Shown here piece by piece: positions 18,802 to 28,468 of a DNA stretch of 64,000 bases. Numbering within the stretch: the stretch's first letter is position 1; each line of letters begins with the position of its first letter. Origin of the DNA: Reichenbachiella sp. 5M10 (lineage in GTDB: Bacteria > Bacteroidota > Bacteroidia > Cytophagales > Cyclobacteriaceae). The stretch lies in the NCBI RefSeq assembly GCF_002742335.1, contig NZ_MDGR01000007.1, positions 748,501 to 812,500 of the forward strand. The letters are read 5' to 3'. Under the pieces are notes generated by a model. That model ran no database searches. It was not told the origin of the DNA and saw only the letters and a list, made by a program, of their open reading frames with translations. The translations under genes and the position numbers were made by a program.

Positions 18802-19410
18802 TTATGCTTCCGCTTCTGCTTCTGCAGCTTCACCTTCGTTCAATTCACTTGCAGATTTTCCTCTTAGTGCTCTTGGGATCTCAGCTACTGCGATAGAGGC
18901 TTGTGGCGCATCTAGGATTTCGTAGTTTTCTGAAGTCAAGTCACCTACTTTGACTGCTTTGCCAAACTCGAGCTTGCTGATGTTTACATCGATGTGCTCA
19001 GGCATGTTTTTAGGCAAGGATTTGATAGACAAAGTTCTTCTTTTGACGATCAATGTTCCTCCGTTTTGTACCGCTGGAGACTGTCCTGTGATATGTACTG
19101 GGATGTCCATTTTGATGGTCGTGCCAGCAGTCCATTGTAGGAAGTCTACGTGTAGGATCATTTCACTTACTGGGTGGAACTGTATGTCTTGCATGATTGC
19201 ATCGTACTCTGTTCCTTCTACGTTTACTTTCACGAAGTGTGCTTCAGAAGTGTAAACGAGGTCTCTGAAAAGTATAGCTGGAGCGTAAAAGTGGATCTGC
19301 TCTCCTCCACCATACACGACGCAAGGAATCATTCCTTCGTTGCGTAATTTTTTGGAGTCAGCTTTGCCGAGATTTGCTCTTTTATACCCTATAATCTCAA
19401 TCGTTTTCAT
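18802..19410 (-). CDS. rplY: 50S ribosomal protein L25 / general stress protein Ctc
   Basis: This 202-residue long-form L25 (TL5/Ctc type) binds 5S rRNA. The N-terminal L25 domain is seen in IEIIGYKRANLGKADSKKLRNEGMIPCVVYGG and HPVSEMILHVDFLQW. The C-terminal beta domain follows (PVHITGQSPAVQNGGTLIVKRRTL, LPKNMPEHIDVNISKLEFGKAVKV). The tail is rich in A and E. It lies 11 bp after prs, so the two form an operon. Confidence 0.95.
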   Translation of the reverse strand: MKTIEIIGYKRANLGKADSKKLRNEGMIPCVVYGGGEQIHFYAPAILFRDLVYTSEAHFVKVNVEGTEYDAIMQDIQFHPVSEMILHVDFLQWTAGTTIKMDIPVHITGQSPAVQNGGTLIVKRRTLSIKSLPKNMPEHIDVNISKLEFGKAVKVGDLTSENYEILDAPQASIAVAEIPRALRGKSASELNEGEAAEAEAEA

Positions 19411-19421
19411 AACTTATATGT

Positions 19422-20351
19422 TTATTGTTCAAATAATTTGCTAATGGATTGGTGACCGTGAATTCTCTTGATCGCATCGGCGAACAAGGGAGCCATGCTG
19501 GCCACATGTATTTTGTCAGAGCTTCCCTTGAGTGGGATGCTGTCTGTCACTACGAGTTCTTCGAGTGATGAATTGTCCACGTTTTCGTAGGCACTACCTG
19601 ATAAGATGGCGTGTGTACAAAAAGCACGGACGGATTTTGCTCCTTTTTCTTTGAGTAAGTTGGCTGCTTTGGTAAGCGTACCAGCCGTGTCGATGATGTC
19701 GTCTACTAAGATGACGTTTTTATCTGTGACATCACCAATTACTTGCATAGACGCGATCTCATTGGCTCTTTTACGGTGCTTGTCACATACGACCATGTCT
19801 GCTTTGAAAAACTTGGCGAATTCTCTTACGCGTTTGGTGCTCCCTACGTCAGGTGCTGCGAAGATGAGATTGTCAAGGTTGAGGTTGTTGATGTAAGGCA
19901 CGAAAATCATGCCTGCGACCAAGTGGTCTACTGGTATGTCAAAGAATCCTTGGATCTGATCTGCGTGTAGATCACAAGTCATGAGTCGAGTAGCTCCCGC
20001 AGCTTGTACGAGATTGGCCATCAATTTGGCAGCAATAGAAACTCTTGGCTTGTCTTTTCTGTCCTGTCTTGCATATCCATAATAGGGTACAACCAGGTTG
20101 ATGGTTTTTGCACTGGCTCTTTTGGCCGCATCAATCATCAAGAGGAGTTCGAGGATGTTGTCTGAAGGTCCATGAGTAGATTGGATGAGGAACACGTCAC
20201 AACCTCTGATGGACTCGTCATAACTGTAGTATATCTCGCCATCGCTAAACTTTTTGGATGTGGATTTACCTAAGGGTTGACCGTACTTCTGAGCGATTTG
20301 TTCGGCTAGTGAGCTCGAACCTACGCCTGCAAATAGTTTAACAGATGACAT
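19422..20351 (-). CDS. prs: Ribose-phosphate pyrophosphokinase
   Basis: This 309-residue enzyme makes PRPP from ribose 5-phosphate and ATP for nucleotide, histidine and tryptophan synthesis. PRPP synthase motifs are NLVVPYYGYARQDRKDKPR, DLHADQIQGFFDIPVDHL, VVCDKHRKR and the PRPP loop ILVDDIIDTAGTL. The start is at 20351 (MSSVKLFAGVGSS). The frame is open for 31 more codons upstream, but that part overlaps a terminator and the tRNA-Gln gene and cannot be coding. rplY follows after 70 bp. Confidence 0.96.
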   Translation of the reverse strand: MSSVKLFAGVGSSSLAEQIAQKYGQPLGKSTSKKFSDGEIYYSYDESIRGCDVFLIQSTHGPSDNILELLLMIDAAKRASAKTINLVVPYYGYARQDRKDKPRVSIAAKLMANLVQAAGATRLMTCDLHADQIQGFFDIPVDHLVAGMIFVPYINNLNLDNLIFAAPDVGSTKRVREFAKFFKADMVVCDKHRKRANEIASMQVIGDVTDKNVILVDDIIDTAGTLTKAANLLKEKGAKSVRAFCTHAILSGSAYENVDNSSLEELVVTDSIPLKGSSDKIHVASMAPLFADAIKRIHGHQSISKLFEQ

Positions 20352-20372
20352 TCTTTGGTGTTTAGTATTAAC

Positions 20373-20403
20373 AAAAAATCCCGACAAAAAGCCGGGATTT
20401 TTT
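20373..20403 (-). terminator. Terminator after tRNA-Gln
   Basis: An 11-bp stem (20373-20383 with 20393-20403) closes a 9-nt loop and has A- and T-tracts on both sides. It starts right after the tRNA 3' end and separates it from prs. Confidence 0.8.
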
Positions 20404-20404
20404 G

Positions 20405-20477
20405 TTGGTCTACTAGGGCTCGAACCTAGACTCTTCTGGACCAAAACCAGACGTGTTGCCAGTTACACCATAGACCA
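20405..20477 (-). tRNA. tRNA-Gln (TTG anticodon)
   Basis: Read on the minus strand the 73-nt gene folds as a full cloverleaf. A 7-bp acceptor stem TGGTCTA/TAGACCA and an anticodon arm TCTGG-TTTTGGT-CCAGA place TTG at positions 34-36. The T arm is CTAGG-TTCGAGC-CCTAG. The anticodon reads CAA (and CAG), so it charges glutamine. The discriminator is A, and CCA is not encoded. Confidence 0.95.
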
Positions 20478-20573
20478 ATCGTTTGCCCCATTTATTTGGG
20501 AGTACAAAAGTAGAATTTAGTTTCGCTAAATCAAACTTTTGGCGAGTAATTTTCTCTTTATTTCTACTCTTTT

Positions 20574-23500
20574 TTACTTCTTCTTTGATATCCAGTCTTT
20601 TGCGTTGACAAAAGCTTGAATCCATGGAGTCACGAGTTCGTTTCTGTCTTGCGGATAGTGTGCCCAGTTCCATGAGAATATGGATCGCTCTAGGTGAGGC
20701 ATCATCGCGAGATGTCTGCCGTCTTTGGAGTAAACACCGGCTACATTATAGTCTGACCCATTCGGGTTGGCAGGGTAGGCGCTGTAGTTGTATTTGAGAC
20801 AGATACTGTATTCGTTTTCGGCGAGTGGCAGCTCAAACTTTCCTTCCCCATGTGCTACTGCAATACCGAGACTGCTGCCAGATAGGTTGCCAAGCATGAT
20901 GGAGTCATTGTCTGGGATGTTGACGGATAGGAATGTCGATTCGAATTTGCCGGATTCGTTGTGGTGCATTTTGGGATGACTGTCCATGTCTGGGAAAAGT
21001 AGTCCAAGCTCCATCATGAGTTGGCAACCATTGCAGACACCGAGGCTCATCGTGTCAGGTCTTGCATAGAAATCTTGAAGTGCCTTGTTTGCTTTGGCGT
21101 TGTATCGGAAGGCTCCCGCCCAACCTTTGGCCGATCCTAGTACGTCGGAATTGGAAAACCCTCCTACAAATACGATCATGCTGACATCTGAGAGATCATC
21201 TCTGCCAGTCATCAAATCGGTCATGTGTACATCTTTGACATCAAAACCTGCAAGATGTAGGGCGTATGCCATTTCTCTGTCTCCGTTGACACCTTTTTCA
21301 CGAATGATGGCTGCTTTGATGCCACTTGTCTCTTTTCGTTGTTGATCTAGTCCTAGTTTGGAGAGGTCTCCTTGGAAACTCTTTGGGAAGCTGTAGATCA
21401 GAGGTTGACATTCGTAGTTGTCAAAGCGGTCTTTGGCTAGACTAGGTTTGGTTTGATGGGTGTCTAGTAGGTACGAAGTTCTCATCCAAGTGTCTCGTAG
21501 CTCGTCGATGTTTAGGTGAATTTCTTCTGCGTCTGATTTGACAATGAAGCTGCGTTCGTGATTGATCTGCCCGAGTGTGATGTAGTCAAGACCTGAGGCA
21601 GAAATTTCTGCTTCTTCAATGTCTCGCACTTGTAGTACTACTGCAGGACTTTCACTAAATAGGACTTGGCTCATCGATTGACCAAATGAGGACAAGTCTA
21701 CCGTTGCTCCACTGCATATTGCAGGGAAATGCATTTCTAATAAGGTTGTGATTAGCCCACCTGCAGATACATCATGACCTGCCAAAACGTGATTTCCTTT
21801 GATCAACTGCTGTATAGTCGCAAAGGTCTTGATGAAGTGTGCGGGTTCGGGTGAACCAGCAGGACAATTGCCAAGTAAATTTTTTGTTTGTGCGTAGCTA
21901 CTGCCGTCAAGGGAGAAGTTGCCGTCCGATAGGGGAATATAGATCAAGGAAGTGTTGGGGACTTCTTTGATGTCTGGAGTGACGGTTTGATTGATGTCGC
22001 TGACTTCTGCTACACTGGAAATAATGACTGTACCTGGTGAGTCCACTGTTTTGCCATCGCTATACTTTTGTGTCATGGATAAGGAGTCTTTTCCTGTAGG
22101 GATGTTGATTCCCAGTGCAATGGCATAGTCGCTGACAGCTTTGACCGCATTGTATAGTCTTGTTTTTTCTCCTTCGGTCTTGGTAGGCCACATCCAGTTG
22201 GCGCTCAGGGATATTCCTTCAAATCCATATGTCTGTGGTGCGAATACCAGGTTGGTCAATGCTTTGGTGATGGCCAATTGAGAGCCTTTGACAGGATCAC
22301 AGATGGCTGCTACGGGAGCGTGTCCTATAGAAGTCGCGATCCCTTTGTTGCTGGCAAAATCCATCGCCATGACTGCCACGTTGTTGAGAGGGAGTTGGAT
22401 TTCTCCACAGGTTTGCTGTGTAGCGACGCGTCCTGTGACGGATCGATCGACTTTGTTGGTCAACCAGTCCTTACATGCTACTGCTTCGAGTTGTAGGAGA
22501 TGGTTGAGGTCCGATTCGAAGGTTTCATTGCTTGCTGTGACCGCTTTGTACTTTTTGTTGAGCGTTTTGTCCTCTAAGATAGTTTTTGGCGAAGAGCCAA
22601 ACATTTTGTCCAGTCCCCAATTGACTGCTGCTTTTTCTTTTCCTTCACGAGCAAAGGTGAACTGCATGTCTCCGGTAGCTTCTCCTACTTCGAAGAAAGG
22701 AGCTCTTTCGCGAGCAGAGATTTCTTTGAGTTTTGGGATGGCAGATGCAGGAAGTGCGAGTCCCATTCTCTCCTGTGATTCGTTTCCGATGATTTCTTTG
22801 TCCGAAAGGGTAGGGTCGCCCACAGGGAGTTTGTTGATGTCTATTTTTCCTCCCGAATCTTCGACGAGTTCAGATAGACAGTTGAGGTGACCTCCTGCTC
22901 CATGGTCATGTACAGAGTGTATTGGGTTGTCGTCACCCTCGACCATCGCACGGATGGCGTTGGAGACTCTTTTCTGCATTTCAGGGTTGGAACGTTGGAT
23001 GGCGTTGAGCTCGATCGCATTGGCAAACTCACCCGTAGTGACCGAAGATACAGCACTACCTCCCATGCCGATGCGGTAGTTGTCACCTCCCATGATGACG
23101 ATTTTGTCACCTGTCAGTACTTCTTTCTTTTGGGCGCTTTCTTTCTTGCCATAACCTACACCTCCAGCCATCATGATGACCTTGTCAAAACCTTGCGTTT
23201 CGTTGTTTTCTTCGTGCTCAAAGGTCAAAACACTACCACAGATGACTGGCTGACCAAATTTGTTGCCGAAATCACTCGCGCCGTTGGATGCTTTGATGAG
23301 TATCTCTAGAGGAGTCTGGTAGAGCCAGTCTCTGGCTTGTATGTTGTTTTCCCAAGGCTTCTTGCCGTCGAGTCTTGGGTAGGATGTCATGTAGACGGCT
23401 GTGCCTGCGAGCGGGATGCTGCCTTGTCCACCCGCCATACGGTCTCTGATCTCTCCTCCCGATCCGGTGGCAGCACCGTTGAAGGGTTCTACGGTCGTTG

Positions 23501-24242
23501 GGAAATTGTGGGTTTCCGCTTTGAGCGAAATGACCGAATCAAAATCCTTGGTCTCGAAGTAGTCGGGTTTGTTTTGTGTCTTGGGAGCGAATTGCTGTAC
23601 TCTCGGTCCTTCTATGAATGCAACGTTGTCCTTGTACGCCGATACGATTTTGCCTGGAGTGGCAGCAGATGTTTTCTTGATGAGTTTGAAGAGGGTGTCT
23701 TCTTTTTCTTCCCCATCGATGATGAACTTGCCATTGAATATCTTGTGACGGCAGTGCTCAGAGTTGACTTGTGAAAAGCCAAATACTTCACTGTCCGTTA
23801 GTTTGCGTCCGAGATCGGTCGCTACTCCTTCCAAGTAGGTGACTTCTTCGTCGCTCAGTGCTAGTCCTTCGGCTTGGTTGTAGGCGGAGATGTCGTCAAT
23901 CTCTAGGATGTCTTCTGCGTCTTTGCTGATGATGAAAGTCGACTGATCTAATGTGTCGTATTTCTGGTTCAGCATGGGGTCAAAATTCCCTTCGGTGAAA
24001 AATTCCTCGATACGATAGATGCCTTCTATACCCATGTTTTGGGTGATTTCTACGGCGTTGGTGCTCCATGGAGTGAGCATTTCTTTTCTCGGTCCGATGA
24101 ATGAGCCTGAGATGGAACCCACCTCCAAGTGCGTCGCTTCGCCGAAAAGCCAGTTGAGCTTTTCTATGTCAGTGGATGATAGTTGAGATTGTGAACCTAC
24201 GAGGTAGTAGGTGGAGTCATTTTTCTTGAATATTGAAATCAT
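20574..24242 (-). CDS. purL: Phosphoribosylformylglycinamidine synthase, long form
   Basis: This 1222-residue enzyme converts FGAR to FGAM with glutamine and ATP, the fourth step of purine synthesis. It is the single-chain form with N-terminal, two AIR-synthase-like and glutaminase domains. Seen are SEHCRHKIFNG and ETHNFPTTVEPFNGAATGSGG in the synthase half, and HDHGAGGHLNCLSELVEDSGG. The C-terminal class I amidotransferase has the catalytic cysteine in LGVCNGCQLM and the His/Glu pair in MMPHLERS. It is monocistronic, with a tRNA-Gln gene downstream. Confidence 0.97.
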   Translation of the reverse strand: MISIFKKNDSTYYLVGSQSQLSSTDIEKLNWLFGEATHLEVGSISGSFIGPRKEMLTPWSTNAVEITQNMGIEGIYRIEEFFTEGNFDPMLNQKYDTLDQSTFIISKDAEDILEIDDISAYNQAEGLALSDEEVTYLEGVATDLGRKLTDSEVFGFSQVNSEHCRHKIFNGKFIIDGEEKEDTLFKLIKKTSAATPGKIVSAYKDNVAFIEGPRVQQFAPKTQNKPDYFETKDFDSVISLKAETHNFPTTVEPFNGAATGSGGEIRDRMAGGQGSIPLAGTAVYMTSYPRLDGKKPWENNIQARDWLYQTPLEILIKASNGASDFGNKFGQPVICGSVLTFEHEENNETQGFDKVIMMAGGVGYGKKESAQKKEVLTGDKIVIMGGDNYRIGMGGSAVSSVTTGEFANAIELNAIQRSNPEMQKRVSNAIRAMVEGDDNPIHSVHDHGAGGHLNCLSELVEDSGGKIDINKLPVGDPTLSDKEIIGNESQERMGLALPASAIPKLKEISARERAPFFEVGEATGDMQFTFAREGKEKAAVNWGLDKMFGSSPKTILEDKTLNKKYKAVTASNETFESDLNHLLQLEAVACKDWLTNKVDRSVTGRVATQQTCGEIQLPLNNVAVMAMDFASNKGIATSIGHAPVAAICDPVKGSQLAITKALTNLVFAPQTYGFEGISLSANWMWPTKTEGEKTRLYNAVKAVSDYAIALGINIPTGKDSLSMTQKYSDGKTVDSPGTVIISSVAEVSDINQTVTPDIKEVPNTSLIYIPLSDGNFSLDGSSYAQTKNLLGNCPAGSPEPAHFIKTFATIQQLIKGNHVLAGHDVSAGGLITTLLEMHFPAICSGATVDLSSFGQSMSQVLFSESPAVVLQVRDIEEAEISASGLDYITLGQINHERSFIVKSDAEEIHLNIDELRDTWMRTSYLLDTHQTKPSLAKDRFDNYECQPLIYSFPKSFQGDLSKLGLDQQRKETSGIKAAIIREKGVNGDREMAYALHLAGFDVKDVHMTDLMTGRDDLSDVSMIVFVGGFSNSDVLGSAKGWAGAFRYNAKANKALQDFYARPDTMSLGVCNGCQLMMELGLLFPDMDSHPKMHHNESGKFESTFLSVNIPDNDSIMLGNLSGSSLGIAVAHGEGKFELPLAENEYSICLKYNYSAYPANPNGSDYNVAGVYSKDGRHLAMMPHLERSIFSWNWAHYPQDRNELVTPWIQAFVNAKDWISKKK

Positions 24243-24345
24243 CTATGGAAGGACTTTAATAAGCCGCAAAAATAGAAGTATTTGGGGAATTTATGGAGTG
24301 ATGGCTGTTGAATATTTGAAGACGGTGGTTTGGCACTTGTAGGCT

Positions 24346-25197
24346 CTAATCACCAGAGGGTAGGTGATGGGGTCTGTCATGGTCTTGGTGCAGAAGGTCT
24401 TGGATGAGAGGAGTGGCGTTCTGTACGAGTTTGTGGTGGCCGTAGGGAAGGATGTGTGTGTGGTTTTGCGGGATTTGGGCCAAGAATCCATGATGTGCCT
24501 GAGGAGCTATGATCCTGTCTTTTGTTCCGAAAATGAAGGTGATTGGTAGCGATTGGCTATGGATGAGTTGGAGCAATTCCTTTTGTGACATGCCAAAATA
24601 TTTGAAGGCTGTCCATGTGTGGTAGACGAGGGTACGGTGTGTCGCAGATTGCAGTTGTGTACGAGCAAATTTGAAAAGAGAAGGGTTGAGGATGCCGATT
24701 GCTTCGAGGCGGTTCATCATCCAGAAAAAGGACGTGGGGTGCGACATCCAATACCGAAAGAGCCGGCAGATCAAGGGTGCAGTGGCGAGTTGGTAGGAGA
24801 AGCGTTTGACAAGGCCGTCTGCTGCGACGAGGATTACCTGCTCGACCTGCGAGACGAAGCTGGATAATGTCGCCAGTGCAAATCGGCCGCCCATCGAATA
24901 GGCGAGAAGAGAGAATCGGTTAATCTGCAGTTCGCTGAGAAAGTCTGCGAATAGTTCTTTCCATTCGGGAGTGCGTAGGCGTCCTGGTGCATAGGGAGAA
25001 CGACGACTGCCTCCATGATAAAAGAGGCGGATGGAGACCAGGGTGTGATTGGGTAGGTGCTCTTCTAAGCAGGCAAAGCTGTCCGTATTTTGCCCAAAAC
25101 CATGAAAGCATATAAGTGTCTGGTTTCCAGTGCCAAAAGTCTGGTATTCTAATTGTGCCCCAGAGGCATGTGAGTAAATGGAAATGGGCATTTTCAA
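24346..25197 (-). CDS. Alpha/beta hydrolase
   Basis: This 283-residue alpha/beta hydrolase has the oxyanion region LICFHGFGQNTDSF, the nucleophile elbow LLAYSMGGRFAL (GxSxG-type with Y/S/M) and a late strand ITFIFGTKDRIIAPQ that carries the acid. A C-terminal histidine is in LPYGHHKLVQ. It could be an esterase or lipase; the substrate is unknown. It stands alone, divergent from the TetR-led operon with 105 bp between. Confidence 0.8.
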   Translation of the reverse strand: MKMPISIYSHASGAQLEYQTFGTGNQTLICFHGFGQNTDSFACLEEHLPNHTLVSIRLFYHGGSRRSPYAPGRLRTPEWKELFADFLSELQINRFSLLAYSMGGRFALATLSSFVSQVEQVILVAADGLVKRFSYQLATAPLICRLFRYWMSHPTSFFWMMNRLEAIGILNPSLFKFARTQLQSATHRTLVYHTWTAFKYFGMSQKELLQLIHSQSLPITFIFGTKDRIIAPQAHHGFLAQIPQNHTHILPYGHHKLVQNATPLIQDLLHQDHDRPHHLPSGD

Positions 25198-25256
25198 GTT
25201 TAATGAAAAAATAATGGAATAACCGAACCCTAAATCAAATCACACCGTAGAAACTC

Positions 25257-25286
25257 AGGAAACTTTTAGGAAGTCAGTAGTTTCCT
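25257..25286 (+). promoter_or_regulatory. Probable TetR operator before the second RND operon
   Basis: A perfect inverted repeat AGGAAACT-N14-AGTTTCCT lies 17 bp upstream of the TetR-family start, in the only intergenic space available for the operon promoter. The TetR product is the obvious candidate to bind it. Inferred from symmetry and position. Confidence 0.45.
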
Positions 25287-25302
25287 AGGTTTCTTTGCCA
25301 AA

Positions 25303-25923
25303 ATGATTTGTAAGATTCACGATAAGATAAAGGAAACAGCGGGACAGCTGTTTAGTAGATACGGGATTAGGAGCGTATCGATGGATGATATTGCCAGGGA
25401 GTTGTCTATATCCAAAAAGACAATCTATCAGAACTTTAAAGACAAGGATCAGATAGTGATGATGGGAGTGGAACAACACATCGAAAAGGAGAAGAAGGAG
25501 TTTGGAGAGGTGATGCGTGATGCAGAGAATGCTATCGATGAGATACTTCGTTTTTCGAAATGCCTGCGCAAGAATATTGCAGAGGTGAACCCGACGGTAC
25601 TGTTTGATCTGAGGAAATTTCATCCTCAGGCTTGGGAAAAGTGGTTGAGTTTTAAGAACGACTTCATCAAAAGGACGGTGCTGTGTACCATTGAGCGAGG
25701 CAAGAAGGAGGGATTGTTTAGAGAGGAGATCAAGGCAGATATCCTGGCGACCTATCGAATAGAGACAATTGAGATGACTTTTGATCCGAAGATTTTTTCG
25801 ACGGAGAAGTATGAGTTTATAGAGCTGCAAATGGAGCTGCTGGAGCATTTTGTCAGAGGGATGCTGACCAGAAAAGGATACGATGTATACGAAGAATTGA
25901 ATAACACCATAAATAATGAATAG
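25303..25923 (+). CDS. TetR/AcrR-family transcriptional regulator
   Basis: This 206-residue regulator has an N-terminal TetR helix-turn-helix: AGQLFSRYGIRSVSMDDIARELSISKKTIYQNFKDKDQIV. The C-terminal ligand domain is helical and less conserved. Its stop overlaps the start of the TolC-like gene by 8 bp, so it is translated from the same message as the pump it presumably represses. An inverted repeat just upstream is the likely operator. Confidence 0.93.
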   Translation: MICKIHDKIKETAGQLFSRYGIRSVSMDDIARELSISKKTIYQNFKDKDQIVMMGVEQHIEKEKKEFGEVMRDAENAIDEILRFSKCLRKNIAEVNPTVLFDLRKFHPQAWEKWLSFKNDFIKRTVLCTIERGKKEGLFREEIKADILATYRIETIEMTFDPKIFSTEKYEFIELQMELLEHFVRGMLTRKGYDVYEELNNTINNE

Positions 25924-27265
25924 GAATAAACGAACAAGTGTCACACTAGTACTGATGATGTGGCTGCTATCTACTGCTGGATATGGCCAAGAACAACAAA
26001 CGAGCTTCTCGCTGGAAGAAGCGGTCAATTTTGCTATTCTCAATAACCAAACTGCAAAAAATGCGAGGTTGGATATGGAGATCGCAGAGCGGCAGGTCGA
26101 CGAGATCGTCTCGACAGGCTTGCCACAGGTCAATGCCAATGCGGATTTTACGTACAACTACAAGATTCAGGAGATGGTCTTGCCAGCGAATACTTTTGAT
26201 CCTACGGCAGATCCTAATGCTACGATTGCCACGGAGTTTGGGATTGATTACACCTCTACTTTTGGTTTGTCGGCGACTCAGATGATTTTTGATGGTTCGT
26301 TTATCGTCGGACTGGAGGCTGCCAAGACCTTTACAGAGCTTTCCAAAAAAGACAACATCAAGAACAACATCGATGTAGCAGAAGCAGTGTCCAAGGCCTA
26401 CTTTGGTGTGTTGGTCAACCGGGAGCGTTTCGAACTTGTCAAAAGCAACTTTGCCCGGGTAGACTCTCTACTCAATGATACGCGCTTGCTGTACGAAAGT
26501 GGTATGGCAGAGAAGATAGACGTGAGTCGTGTCAAGGTGCAGTACAACAACTTGAAAGTAGAGTTGGACAACTATGAGGCAGTGGTGCATTTGACCGAGT
26601 CTTTGCTCAAATTTCAGATGGGCTTGCCCTCCAATGCTACCGTAGAGTTGACAGATGATATTCAGAGTATCAACTTTTTTGACTTCAGTCTAGCCAATGA
26701 CTTTTCGTACGATCACCGGATCGAGTATGCTCAGCTCAATGTGCGTCAAGATTTGAATGAACTAGATATCAAGAACGTCAGAGCACAATACTATCCCAAA
26801 GTTGATCTCTTTGCCAGCTACGGTCGCAATACAGGGAATACAGAGTTTAGTGGAGTGTTTACGGACCAGTGGTTTGGCGCGGGCGCAGTAGGGCTTCGGT
26901 TTAGTATGCCCGTTTTTGACGGCATGATGAAGCGTCGACAAGTGCAGCAAAAGCAATTGGCAGCACGGCAAATCACCAATCAGTTTGAGTTGCTACAGTA
27001 CAATATCGACTATGAGATCGAACAGGCAGAGGCCAATTACCGCAAGCAAGTAGAGAACATCGAAGCACAACGTGAAAATATGGATCTCGCCCGAGAAGTC
27101 TATGACGTAGCAAAGATCAAATACGAAGAAGGTGTAGGGTCCAATATCGAAGTGATCGATGCAGATCGAGAATACAAAGAAGCACAAACCAATTTTTACA
27201 ATGCTGTCTATGAGGCATTGATATCCAAAGTAGAATTACAAAAAGCATACGGAGTACTGCTATAA
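25916..27265 (+). CDS. TolC-family outer membrane efflux protein
   Basis: This 449-residue outer-membrane channel has a signal peptide (VTLVLMMWLLSTAGYGQ), then SLEEAVNFAILNNQTAKNARLDMEIAERQV, the usual start of a TolC repeat. The second repeat ends in YEEGVGSNIEVIDADREYKEAQTNFYNAVYEAL. It is the second gene of the TetR-led pump operon, overlapping tetR by 8 bp. Here tolC comes before the adaptor and permease, the reverse of the order in the MarR-led operon. Confidence 0.93.
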   Translation: MNRNKRTSVTLVLMMWLLSTAGYGQEQQTSFSLEEAVNFAILNNQTAKNARLDMEIAERQVDEIVSTGLPQVNANADFTYNYKIQEMVLPANTFDPTADPNATIATEFGIDYTSTFGLSATQMIFDGSFIVGLEAAKTFTELSKKDNIKNNIDVAEAVSKAYFGVLVNRERFELVKSNFARVDSLLNDTRLLYESGMAEKIDVSRVKVQYNNLKVELDNYEAVVHLTESLLKFQMGLPSNATVELTDDIQSINFFDFSLANDFSYDHRIEYAQLNVRQDLNELDIKNVRAQYYPKVDLFASYGRNTGNTEFSGVFTDQWFGAGAVGLRFSMPVFDGMMKRRQVQQKQLAARQITNQFELLQYNIDYEIEQAEANYRKQVENIEAQRENMDLAREVYDVAKIKYEEGVGSNIEVIDADREYKEAQTNFYNAVYEALISKVELQKAYGVLL

Positions 27266-27298
27266 CAACCGATGAACGATTCATATAAAAAATCAAAA

Positions 27299-28465
27299 AT
27301 GAAGAATACTGTACTAATACTAACGGTCCTGTTCCTAGTAGTGGGATGTGGCAAGAACCAATCGGTCAGCGATCTGATAGAAGGTGCTGACGTAGAAAAA
27401 ATCAGAGAAAGGAAGAACGAATTGTCTCTGCAGCAAAAAGAAATCGAAGCGGAGATTGCGTTGTTGGACGAGGCAATCATGGGGCAGTCTGAGGAGAAGT
27501 ACTCGCTCATCACTACACTCCAAGCCAAGCAGCAGGAGTTCGTGCACTATGTGGAGTTACGTGGAGATGTCGCGACCAAGAAGAACGTATTGATCTACCC
27601 TGAAGTGTCAGGAGTGCTACTCAAAGTCTACGTCGAAGAAGGACAGTCTGTCAAAAAAGGGCAGTTGCTTGCGACGATCGACAATGGGGGAGCAGCGAGT
27701 CAGTTGCAACAGATGAAGACGCAACTGGAGCTCTCCAGAACGACCTACGAAAGACAAAAGAGACTATGGGAACAAAAAATCGGGACGGAGATCCAGTACC
27801 TACAAGCTGAGTCTAACTATGAGGCGCAGAAAAAATCGGTGGAGCAGATGCAAAGCCAATTGGGGAAATTTAGAATCACTGCGCCGTTTTCGGGACTTAT
27901 CGATGACGTGATCAAGGACGAAGGAACAGTGGTCGCTCCGACGGGGCCAGGTTCGGAGGTGTTCAGAATCATCAATCTCTCCGAGATGCGTATCGAGGTA
28001 CCAGTGCCCGAAAACTTCATAGCGAGCATACACTCAGGGACCAAAGTGATCGTCTACTTCCCGGTACTGGATGAGACTGTAGAGTCAACCGTGAAGCAGA
28101 CAGGGAATTTTATCAACCCAAACAACCGCTCGTTCAACGTGGAGATCCCTGTGCCCAATGACAAGAAAAGTATCAAGCCAAACATGACGGCTCAGGTACG
28201 TATCAATGATTACTCTAGTCCCGAAGCTATTTTGATTGCACAGAGCGTGATTTCTGAAAATGCCGAAGGAGAACAGTACGTCTACGTGGCTACCGATATC
28301 ACCAAAGAAAATGTAGCCGTAGCGCAAAAGAGAATCATCACTACAGGAAAGACACAAGGAGACGATGTGGAAATCCTATCTGGAATCAAGGCAGGTGAAA
28401 ATATCATCCAAGAAGGAGCTAGAAGTGTGAAAGACGGCCAGAAAGTTAAAATTCTAACAAGATAG
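27299..28465 (+). CDS. Efflux RND transporter periplasmic adaptor lipoprotein
   Basis: This 388-residue membrane fusion protein begins MKNTVLILTVLFLVVGCGK, a lipoprotein signal with the lipidated cysteine in VVGC. A coiled-coil hairpin (about 30-65, KIRERKNELSLQQKEIEAEI) and lipoyl halves follow (VLIYPEVSGVLLKVYVEEGQSVKKGQLLATI; FRITAPFSGLIDDVIKDEGTVV). An in-frame ATG at 27272 would add nine polar residues before the signal and is less likely. It lies between tolC and the RND permease. Confidence 0.92.
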   Translation: MKNTVLILTVLFLVVGCGKNQSVSDLIEGADVEKIRERKNELSLQQKEIEAEIALLDEAIMGQSEEKYSLITTLQAKQQEFVHYVELRGDVATKKNVLIYPEVSGVLLKVYVEEGQSVKKGQLLATIDNGGAASQLQQMKTQLELSRTTYERQKRLWEQKIGTEIQYLQAESNYEAQKKSVEQMQSQLGKFRITAPFSGLIDDVIKDEGTVVAPTGPGSEVFRIINLSEMRIEVPVPENFIASIHSGTKVIVYFPVLDETVESTVKQTGNFINPNNRSFNVEIPVPNDKKSIKPNMTAQVRINDYSSPEAILIAQSVISENAEGEQYVYVATDITKENVAVAQKRIITTGKTQGDDVEILSGIKAGENIIQEGARSVKDGQKVKILTR

Positions 28466-28468
28466 TAG

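Noticed and set aside
20352-20444. N-terminal extension of prs
   Set aside because: It overlaps the tRNA-Gln gene and its terminator, and Prs normally starts at MSSVKLFAG.
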